From Bacteroidales bacterium (GTDB taxonomy: Bacteria; Bacteroidota; Bacteroidia; Bacteroidales; SMBSF39): a DNA stretch of 6,836 nucleotides. Positions within the stretch are counted from its first letter, which is position 1. Every line of letters begins with the position of its first letter. Position numbers and translations under genes: made by a program. Under the pieces are notes generated by a model. It saw nothing but the letters and a program-made list of their open reading frames with translations, had not been told where the DNA came from and made no database searches. Below, in pieces: positions 1-6,300 of this stretch. The DNA lies in contig JAIOSH010000005.1 in NCBI GenBank assembly GCA_021107685.1, positions 1-6,836 on the forward strand, written 5' to 3'.

Positions 1-134
1 TTAGTCATAAGTACTTATACACAAATTCTTTATCATATAGTTTTTGCCAGAAAAAACCATGAAAATCCCATGATGAATATATCAGTTTGTTAAAAGAACA
101 TGGGATAGAATTTAATGAGAAGTATTTATTTTGA
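1..134 (+). pseudogene. Remnant of an IS200-like Y1 transposase (internally deleted)
   Basis: Frame 1 from base 7 reads I-S-T-Y-T-Q-I-L-Y-H-I-V-F-A-R-K-N. This resembles the usual N-terminus of IS200/REP-associated Y1 transposases (M-S-T-Y-T-Q-I-x-Y-H-I-V-F), with the expected start ATG now ATA at 7-9. That frame stops at 91-93. A different frame, open from base 63 to the TGA at 132-134, reads K-S-H-D-E-Y-I-S-L-L-K-E-H-G-I-E-F-N-E-K-Y-L-F. This resembles the usual C-terminus of the same family. Roughly 100 codons between them are absent, including the HUH metal-binding motif and the catalytic tyrosine, so the gene cannot be active. An intact member is about 150 residues long. The assignment rests on remembered family sequence, not on an alignment. 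The left window edge hides whether an IS end lies upstream. Confidence 0.72.
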
Positions 135-141
135 TTTATTG

Positions 142-226
142 AACCCCGTTGGGGTTACTGATATGGTTTTCACCTTGTAACCTTATGTTTCACATAAGGC
201 TATTCATGTTTAACCACTTCGTGGTT
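142..226. repeat. Cluster of three triloop hairpins, REP-like
   Basis: Three short perfect stems with three-base loops follow one another. The first is AACCCC-GTT-GGGGTT at 142-156. The second is CCTTATGT-TTC-ACATAAGG at 181-199. The third is AACCAC-TTC-GTGGTT at 212-226. The first begins 8 bases after the stop codon of the transposase remnant. Y1 transposases of the IS200 and REP-associated (RAYT) groups recognise small hairpins of this kind at the ends of their elements. The cluster may therefore be the right end of the dead element or a REP-like group. Intrinsic terminators are less likely, because none of the stems is followed by a long T-run. The stems are seen directly; the link to the transposase is inference. 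Confidence 0.6.
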
Positions 227-360
227 TAATATTACAAATGATATGTTACTCAATTATCAAAGGGTTTAGCAATAAAATACATCCCCCTTCTTGCAATTAC
301 ATACATGGCATTACACGACCAAAAGCTTCCCCCAGCACATCAAAATATTATTTAGCCACA

Positions 361-390
361 AAAGCCCATAGATATTTATCTAAAGGCTTT
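361..390. repeat. 30-base hairpin with AA/CA internal loop
   Basis: AAAGCC (361-366) pairs with GGCTTT (385-390), and inside it TAGATA (369-374) pairs with TATCTA (377-382) across a TT loop. The two stems are separated by an unpaired CA on the left and AA on the right, giving 12 base pairs in all. No gene ends close to it, so a role as transcription terminator is not supported by context. It may be a small repeat element or a chance palindrome in AT-rich DNA. Confidence 0.45.
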
Positions 391-460
391 GTAATTAACA
401 CATTAAATATATAATAATTTTAGTTCTACTGCAATTTTAGTGGTAAATTATAATTTTATG

Positions 461-532
461 TTTCGACTCCGCTCAACATACAAAACAAATGAATGATTTT
501 AACATGAGTGTGTACATTGAGCGTAGTCGAAA
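461..532. repeat. TTTCGACTCCGCTCAA inverted repeat (Bacteroidota type)
   Basis: The 22-base arm at 461-482 pairs with the arm at 511-532 with 19 of 22 positions complementary. The 16-base core TTTCGACTCCGCTCAA has one mismatch with its partner. The loop is 28 bases. Imperfect palindromes with TTTCGA...GCTCAA arms are, from general knowledge, dispersed in the intergenic DNA of many Bacteroidota. It lies about 65 bases beyond the stop of the minus-strand DUF1573 gene and could form a stem in a read-through transcript. There is no T-run to make it a clear intrinsic terminator. Confidence 0.65.
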
Positions 533-555
533 TGTAACGCAGTTATTGGCATTTT

Positions 556-594
556 CTTGCAAATACTACTTATGGTTTTATTTATAGTTGCAAG
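556..594 (-). terminator. Possible weak stem after the DUF1573 gene
   Basis: CTTGCAA at 556-562 pairs with TTGCAAG at 588-594. The stem begins four bases past the TAA of the minus-strand gene ending at 598, a good position for a terminator or a 3'-end stabilising stem. The stem is only 7 base pairs, the loop is 25 bases, and the minus-strand sequence after it is A-rich rather than T-rich. It therefore does not fit a standard intrinsic terminator. Confidence 0.25.
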
Positions 595-597
595 TAA

Positions 598-1101
598 TTA
601 TCTGTTTACCGGCGAACTAACATCATTTAACTGCTTTTCAGGTATTTTTTCAGTAGGTTGTGCAACAACTTTACCCTTGATTTTTAATATAACCGGAGAT
701 GTTTTAGCATTGGAAGTAACTGTTACATTTTTATTTATAATGCCAAGCCTTTTTGTATCATATTTTACTTTTATGGTATCTGATCTGCCGGGAAGAATAG
801 GATTCTTTGGCCATTTTGGCACAGTACAACCGCAGGATGAGCGTACTTTTGAAAGTATTAACGGTTCTTTCCCTGTATTAGAAAAAATAAATATACATTT
901 TCCGTCCCCAAATTTATTGATTGTTCCATAATCATGTATTAATTTGTCAAACTCAATTTCAGGTGCATTTGGATTATCGCTGATTTTTTTTTCTATTTTA
1001 ATATTCTCATCTTTTTGGGGTTTTACTTTATTAGTAACCTGGGCATTAATTATAAAAGAAGTAAAAATTAAGATGCTAAGTGTTATAATTATTTTTTTCA
1101 T
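598..1101 (-). CDS. Secreted DUF1573 domain protein
   Basis: This gene encodes 167 residues. Residues 1-20 form a Sec signal peptide: two lysines, a hydrophobic core, and a likely cut after I-I-N-A before Q21, so the product should leave the cytoplasm. A charged linker (about 22-46) leads to a DUF1573 domain at about 48-126, an Ig/ASPM-like beta-sandwich. Family hallmarks are F-x-x-x-x-H-D-Y-G-T-I, then S-N-T-G-x-x-P-L, then the S-S-C-G-C-T motif at 88-93, then W-P-K-x-P-I-x-P-G at about 97-105, and a final I-K-G-K-V strand. The two cysteines of the CGC motif (C90, C92) are present. The last 40 or so residues are a polar tail. DUF1573 proteins are abundant in Bacteroidota, often with signal peptides, and their function is not established. 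The gene is transcribed alone, divergently from the lipoprotein gene. The ATG is supported by the signal peptide directly behind it and by the promoter match 28 bases upstream. Confidence 0.92.
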   Translation of the reverse strand: MKKIIITLSILIFTSFIINAQVTNKVKPQKDENIKIEKKISDNPNAPEIEFDKLIHDYGTINKFGDGKCIFIFSNTGKEPLILSKVRSSCGCTVPKWPKNPILPGRSDTIKVKYDTKRLGIINKNVTVTSNAKTSPVILKIKGKVVAQPTEKIPEKQLNDVSSPVNR

Positions 1102-1128
1102 TTTTATATAATTTTATTATTTAAACTA

Positions 1129-1158
1129 CAAAAGTAAAAAAAAATTATAGGTAACAAG
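1129..1158 (-). promoter_or_regulatory. Bacteroidota-type promoter of the DUF1573 gene
   Basis: On the minus strand, TACTTTTG at 1136-1129 matches the Bacteroidota -7 consensus TAnnTTTG exactly. A CTTG at 1158-1155 lies 18 bases upstream of it, near where the -33 TTTG element is expected, and matches three of its four bases. Transcription would start about 20 bases before the ATG at 1101. There is no Shine-Dalgarno sequence in front of this ATG, only an A/T-rich leader, as is normal in this phylum. Confidence 0.55.
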
Positions 1159-1192
1159 AAGAATTTAATTTTTTTTTATATTTTTACATAAC

Positions 1193-1366
1193 TTTTAACC
1201 TGAATTATTCGTATGTTTATTATAAACCACTGTAATAATTCAGGTTAACCCCGACTTAGAAAAGCTTATATTTTAAAAGCGGAGCGCATTAAAAAATTAG
1301 CTTTTCTTAGTCGTCAGATTAATTCAGGATTCTGCCTTTTAAGTTTATGAATTAATCGGGTTAAAA
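1193..1366. repeat. Palindromic MITE-like element with three hairpins
   Basis: About 174 bases consist of consecutive inverted repeats. A perfect 15-base stem pairs 1195-1209 (TTAACCTGAATTATT) with 1234-1248. A second stem pairs 1252-1268 with 1297-1313 at 15 of 17 positions and contains a nested TTTTAA/TTAAAA pair and a GCG-GAG-CGC hairpin. A third, perfect 10-base stem pairs 1317-1326 (GATTAATTCA) with 1348-1357. The outermost 15 bases on each side (1193-1207 and 1352-1366) are also inverted repeats of one another, with 12 of 15 matching. The repeated TTAACC...GAATTA ends suggest a small non-coding mobile or structural element. It sits in the divergent intergenic region between the DUF1573 and lipoprotein genes. 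No reading frame of note lies inside it. Confidence 0.65.
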
Positions 1367-1406
1367 CAAATAAATTTATTTTATAAAATTTTTTAAAATT
1401 ATTATT

Positions 1407-1943
1407 ATGACAAAAAAATCAATCTTATTTTTTTTATCGGGAATTTTTATAATTTCATGTACAAATTCCATATCAAAATCAAATTCCGAATCAAACTCAA
1501 AAACAGAATCTAAAATGCAATCAGAAACAACAAAAGGGTCATTTGCAGGTCCTCCAACTATTGTTTATAAAACAAAGGCAGATTATTTTAATCTTGTTCC
1601 TGTAATTTTATCAGAAGACAAAACAGATATTGTTAATTATCCTTCTATCAAAGATGTATATTACAAAGGCGAATTAGCTTATCCAACAAGGCTAAGCAAA
1701 GGATATTTGCTGGATAACAGGGGTGTTGGTGAAAACGTAGCATTTCTGAATATTTCTTATGAAGATTATAGTAAATTAAGCAAAACACCATCAAAGGAAG
1801 AATTAATGAAAATGATATTAGATGATGAACCTTTAACTGAAATTTATAATTGCGGCAGCAAATTCAAGTATAAAAACTTAATTGAAGATATAAATGAATT
1901 GATAGAAAATGATAAATTGAAAGATTGCAAAAATCTTAAATAG
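1407..1943 (+). CDS. Conserved lipoprotein of unknown function
   Basis: This gene encodes 178 residues. The N-terminus is a lipoprotein signal: K3-K4, a hydrophobic stretch at about 6-16, and a lipobox ending I-I-S-C with C18 as the lipidated cysteine. The product should thus be anchored in the inner or outer membrane facing the periplasm or the surface. Residues 19-45 form a Ser/Asn/Lys/Glu-rich flexible linker. The rest (about 48-178) looks like a compact soluble domain with the pieces Y-K-T-K-A-D-Y, L-V-P-V-x-L-S, Y-Y-x-G-E-L-A-Y-P-T and G-Y-L-L-D-N-R-G. Near the end are L-T-E-I-Y-N-C-G and a cysteine close to the C-terminus; C149 and C174 could form a disulphide. I think similar lipoproteins occur in other Bacteroidota, but I know no domain name or function. 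No Shine-Dalgarno sequence precedes the ATG, and the start is set by the signal peptide. A palindromic element begins directly after the stop. Confidence 0.85.
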   Translation: MTKKSILFFLSGIFIISCTNSISKSNSESNSKTESKMQSETTKGSFAGPPTIVYKTKADYFNLVPVILSEDKTDIVNYPSIKDVYYKGELAYPTRLSKGYLLDNRGVGENVAFLNISYEDYSKLSKTPSKEELMKMILDDEPLTEIYNCGSKFKYKNLIEDINELIENDKLKDCKNLK

Positions 1944-2092
1944 TTTTAATTAGTGCTTGCACGAAAACTATTCAAAACTGTCATTTCGAGTGGAGCGAGA
2001 AATCTCATGCCCTGACATACAGATTGATGGAGATTTCTCCCTTCGGTCGAAATGACAAGAAGCAACGTTTTCGTTCAGGTACTAATTACAAC
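1943..2092. repeat. Nested palindrome filling the lipoprotein-transporter gap
   Basis: Three pairs of arms are nested around one centre. The outer arms 1947-1968 and 2067-2088 are complementary at 19 of 22 positions, with a few more pairs further out. The middle arms TGTCATTTCGA (1979-1989) and TCGAAATGACA (2047-2057) are perfect. The inner arms GAGAAATCTC (1997-2006) and GAGATTTCTC (2030-2039) are perfect. The middle and inner parts are the familiar Bacteroidota repeat with TTTCGA...GAAATCTC arms. The outer arms suggest that it belongs to a larger element or inserted inside an older palindrome. In RNA it would fold into one long interrupted stem between the lipoprotein stop and the transporter ATG, ending 17 bases before that ATG. 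It could attenuate or terminate transcription, though no T-run follows it. Confidence 0.7.
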
Positions 2093-2109
2093 GTGAAATT
2101 ATAAAATTA

Positions 2110-3369
2110 ATGTTTACTCAGGCAAAAAAGTTTGGTACATTTTCAGGTGTATTTACCCCTTCAATCTTAACCATCCTTGGCGTTATAATGTATATGCGTT
2201 TGGGTTGGGTTGTCGGTGAAGCAGGATTGATAGGAACAATAGGAATTATTGTTATTGCTCATATAATTTCCGTTTCAACAGGTTTGAGTATATCTTCTAT
2301 TGCTACTGATAAAAAAATAAAAACAGGTGGTATTTATTACATATTATCCCGTAGCCTCGGCTTACCAATGGGAGGTTCAATAGGTATTACAATTTTTATC
2401 GGAACAGCTTTAAGTATTTCCTTATATGTCATTGGTTTTTGCGAAAACTTTTTAGGTATTGAGGCTATCAGGAATTTCCTGGGGCTTGGTACTTCAATTA
2501 ATGATTACCGTCTTATCGGAACATTTATTATCATATTATTAGTAATTATAGCATTTATCAGTACTTCATTAGCTATTAAAGCCCAATTTCTTATTTTAGG
2601 AGCTATTGCACTCTCGTTAATTTCAATCTTTACAGGGTTTTTTTTAAATCCGGAATTTCACCCTGATACTGTTTCAATGTCTATGCAGGGGGGTGTATCA
2701 TTGGAGATCGTTTTTGCTGTTTTTTTCCCGGCTGTAACAGGATTTACAGCAGGAGTAGCTATGTCGGGCGACCTGAAAGACCCAAAAAGATCCATACCTG
2801 TTGGTACACTTGTTTCTATTCTCGTTGGTTTTGTCATATATATAACTCTTGCTATTGGACTTGCCTATTTTGTTAACCGTGATTTATTACTCGGCGATAA
2901 GAATTTTTTAATGAAAATAGCATGGTTTTCTCCTTTGGTAGTAGCAGGAATATGGGGTGCTACTTTATCTTCAGCATTGGGCGGTATTTTGGGAGGTCCT
3001 AGAATACTTCAGGCAATATCAAAAGATAAGATTACTCCAAAAATTTTCGGAAAAGGATTTGGCGAAAGTAATGAACCCCGTAATGCTCTGATATTTACTT
3101 TTCTTTTAGCAGAAGCAGGTATTTTAATTGGTGAACTGAATGTAATTGCACGTATTGTATCAATGTTTTATATAGCTGCTTATGGGTTTATTAATTTATC
3201 TTATGCTCTGGAAAGCTGGGCAAGTTCGGATTTCAGACCGGGCTTTAGAATTCCGAAATGGATAGGAATACTCGGGTTTTTAGCTTGTTTCGGTGTTATG
3301 TTCAGGATTGACACAATTGCTATGTTTCTATCACTGATAATTATGTTGGGCATATATTTTATTTTAAAA
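2110..3369 (+). other. Membrane domain of the cotransporter, 12 helices
   Basis: Residues 1-420 give helices at roughly 12-35, 38-65, 86-112, 135-155, 159-180, 199-218, 231-253, 273-300, 324-344, 346-368, 384-399 and 403-420. Residues aligned by eye to the ion sites of vertebrate NKCC1 are kept. Y106 (helix 3), P207 and T210 (helix 6) correspond to the potassium site. A284, S287 and S288 (helix 8) correspond to the sodium site. G24-V25 of helix 1 and probably Y244 of helix 7 correspond to chloride sites. The helix 1 Asn of NKCC1 appears to be T21 here. The sodium-site serines argue against a sodium-independent KCC type. This alignment comes from memory of the family. Confidence 0.7.
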
Positions 3370-6300
3370 AAGAAAGAACTCCAGCTTGATCTTGGTGATG
3401 TATGGCAAAGTGTATGGTCTTCTCTAATTCGTACTTTATTGCATAAAATTGATATGAAAGAACTGGAAGAACGTAACTGGCGTCCTAGCATAATTCTTTT
3501 TAGTGAAAGCACATCTGCTCGCCCGTATTTAATTCAATTTGGAGAGGATTTAGTAGGTAAGCATGGATTCTTATCAAATTTTGATTTAATTGAAAATAAA
3601 ACAGCAGATATTCTTTTCTCAAAACACCAACAATCGTTAATTTCAGAAGATTCCGTAAAATATAAAGGTGTTTTTACAAGAAAACAATCCTGTAAAAATT
3701 TTTACGAAGGTGTTGAAATGATAGCACGTACTTATGGATTTTCAGGAGTAGAACCTAATACTGTATTATTGAGCTGGGCGCGACAAAGTGAAAACCCTGT
3801 TCGTTTTACAAAAATGGTGAAAATGCTAACCGACCTTGACCTTAATGTTTTAATGATAGACTATGACCAAAAACTTGGTTTCGGGGAGAAAAAAACTATT
3901 GATATATGGTGGCAGGGAGGTAGTAATAATGGAAATCTATCTTTATATCTTGTAAAATTTATTTGGCTATCTGAGAACTGGCGAAATGCCAATGCTCGTC
4001 TTTTGATTGTTAACCCTGTAAATGAAGAAAAAGAAAGAATTAAAAGAGAAGCTGATAATGCCCTTGATAAGCTTCGTATTAAAGCTGATGTTAAAATAAT
4101 TAATAATCAATTTGAACAAAAATCTTTTTACGAAATAATTAAAATTCAATCTATTAATTCCGACCTTATTTTTTTAGGAATACCTGATATTGAAACCGGT
4201 AAAGAACAGGAATTTGTTGACAAAATAAATTATTTATGTAAAAATCCCGGGACTGTAATTTTAATAAGAGCTTCATCTTATTTTAAAGAATTACAAATTG
4301 CAGTTAAACAAGATTCGGTTTTAAAACAAACACATATTCATAAGAAAATTGATATGAAAATTACTGAAAAAAAAGACATAGCTGTTGTTTCTTATCCAAA
4401 GCATAGCTTAATTGCTAAACAGCTTAGAATATTATTTGATGACCTTATTGCAATTGTTAATGAATTTCAGCAAAATTATTTCCTGAATATCATTAACCAT
4501 AATAATAATTTAATTATTTCTATAAAAGAGGAAATCAATAAAAACTTTTCAAACTTAGAAAAAAAATGTAATAGTAACCAATCATTAAAGTCAAATTCAA
4601 TTACAAAAATTAAAAATACTTTATTATTCCGTTTAAGAAAAGAAGTTGCAGAAAATCAAAATAAAACATTTGAAATACAACAAGATATATTATTGCAAGG
4701 GATTGAACATATTTTAATTGAAATTGAAAAAAGTATTAATAAATCTCCAAAATTCCTTATTAAGAACCTGCTTTTAGAAGATTTAAAATCCGTAAAAGAA
4801 GATAAATTATCTTTAAAAAGATTTAAATTTTTTAAAAGAATAAAAATTAAAATTACGCATAAGAAGAATGAAACTTCATATAAAATCAAATACCAAAAAC
4901 TTATAAAATCATATCTGCCAATAAAATATTATCAATCAATATTTGAGATACTTAACAAATGGGGCTTAACAAGCTTTGAGTATATTATTGAATTTCAAAA
5001 ATTAATAAAATCAATAACTGATAGCTTTTTATTATTGGAGACAAGAGCTGCCAGGAATAAATTATCTATTAAAACAGTAATTATAGAAAAAGAAAAAACC
5101 AATTTAATTATTAATAAAATTGAGCAACTTAATAAAAATTCCTTACAATCATTATATAATTTCTTTTTAAATGAAACAGCCGGCATTGTTCAACAAATAA
5201 GCAATGACCTTAATCATTTAAATACTAACAGATATATCAAAAATAAAGGCTCTGACAGTTTAAATAAAAAGATAAACAATATTCTTAAAGAAATACCTTA
5301 CCAATGGTTTAAGAATCAATTGCTTTTTAATAATTCTACTTTGCTTGAAATATTACTTTTTTCATTTTGTTCTAAAATAAGAACAATATCTGATAATATT
5401 ACCAAAGAAATTGACCGGAAAATTGAGAAAGATGCTTTAAATAATTATCATGACCTGAATTCTTATCTTAACAAATATATTAAAACATTAGAAAAAGAGC
5501 CTTTAACAGAATTTAATTTTTTATATAATACTAATGAACAGGATAATTTTATTATTTTTTGTCAGAATATTATTGATGCTACATTTAGAAAAATAAAATC
5601 AGCAGAAAGAATTTTTCCTGATACAATTGATATAATGAATGAAGAATCGCTTAATAATTTTATAGATGTTCAATTCAAGGGTGTTGAATTAGTTCATATA
5701 TCTGTTTTGCGGCTTGCTGATTATTTAATACAGAGTGAATTTATTGAACCCATTCAGAAAAATATTAATAAATTAGCTGATGAATTACAAAAATCATATA
5801 CTACAATTCAGGATATGGTTAGATATATTTCTTTCAGCACTTATAAAAATGATTCGGATATTTATACAAATGATAATGCAAACATAATAGTATTATTAAA
5901 TGAACAAACAGGTAAAATCAATACCGAAATTGAAAATGTTAATGAATTAAGAATGCAAGCTCTTTATTTTATTAGTGAACGGTTACATACACTTGAAGAT
6001 AAGCTTTCTCTAAGTTCATTTATTAAAAGTGCTGCAAATCTTAAACAATATATTAAAGAACAGGAAGTAAAAAGCAAATTATCCTTAATGAAAAATGTGA
6101 TAAAAAAGAGTGATAATTTTTTTAAATATCAGGTTAATCAATTCTGGTATCGTCAGAGTAAGGGAATATTACTTGCTAACAGGTTAAAGGCTGCTGATTT
6201 ATCAGAACATACAAGCGTCAACGAACTTTTAAACTTATCAAATGAGGTTTCAATCAATACAAAAATTCTTGATAAACTGCCTTTTTATTATAAGCAATTG

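Larger units (their letters stand above)
135..597. other. Gene-free intergenic stretch with several palindromes
   Basis: I see no credible coding region in this stretch on either strand. It lies between the transposase remnant and the end of the DUF1573 gene. It contains three triloop hairpins (142-226), a 30-base hairpin (361-390), a longer inverted repeat (461-532) and a small stem beside the DUF1573 stop codon (556-594). The part between about 240 and 360 contains two C-runs (CCCCC near 283-287 and 333-337) and no structure I can name. The stretch looks like a place where small repeats have accumulated. Confidence 0.6.

Noticed and set aside
142..532. CRISPR array, because several short palindromic units recur
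   Set aside because: The units differ in sequence and spacing and are hairpins, not direct repeats with uniform spacers; there are no cas genes.
557..931. Open frame on the plus strand, 124 codons, with hydrophobic stretches
   Set aside because: It is antisense to the DUF1573 gene, whose signal peptide and S-S-C-G-C-T motif show that the minus strand is the coding one.
1320..1406. Promoter of the lipoprotein gene (TAAGTTTA near 1340)
   Set aside because: It misses the final G of TAnnTTTG, and no TTTG lies at the right distance upstream, so it was not listed as a feature.
1944..2109. Intrinsic terminator for the lipoprotein gene
   Set aside because: The palindrome could slow polymerase, but no T-run follows any of its stems, and the sequence matches a dispersed repeat type better than a terminator.
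3201..3512. Minus-strand open frame of 103 codons
   Set aside because: It lies antisense inside the transporter, across the end of the membrane domain and the N-W-R-P region, and resembles no known protein.
3967..5186. Three minus-strand open frames (3967-4149, 4656-4889, 4995-5186) rich in Phe, Ile and Leu
   Set aside because: They are complements of Lys/Asn/Glu-rich codons of the transporter's cytoplasmic part; AT-rich DNA gives such hydrophobic shadows.
4270..6300. Possible frameshift or separate gene start inside the long frame
   Set aside because: The frame stays open without a break from 2110 to 6836, and I see no stop, start context or promoter that would divide it.
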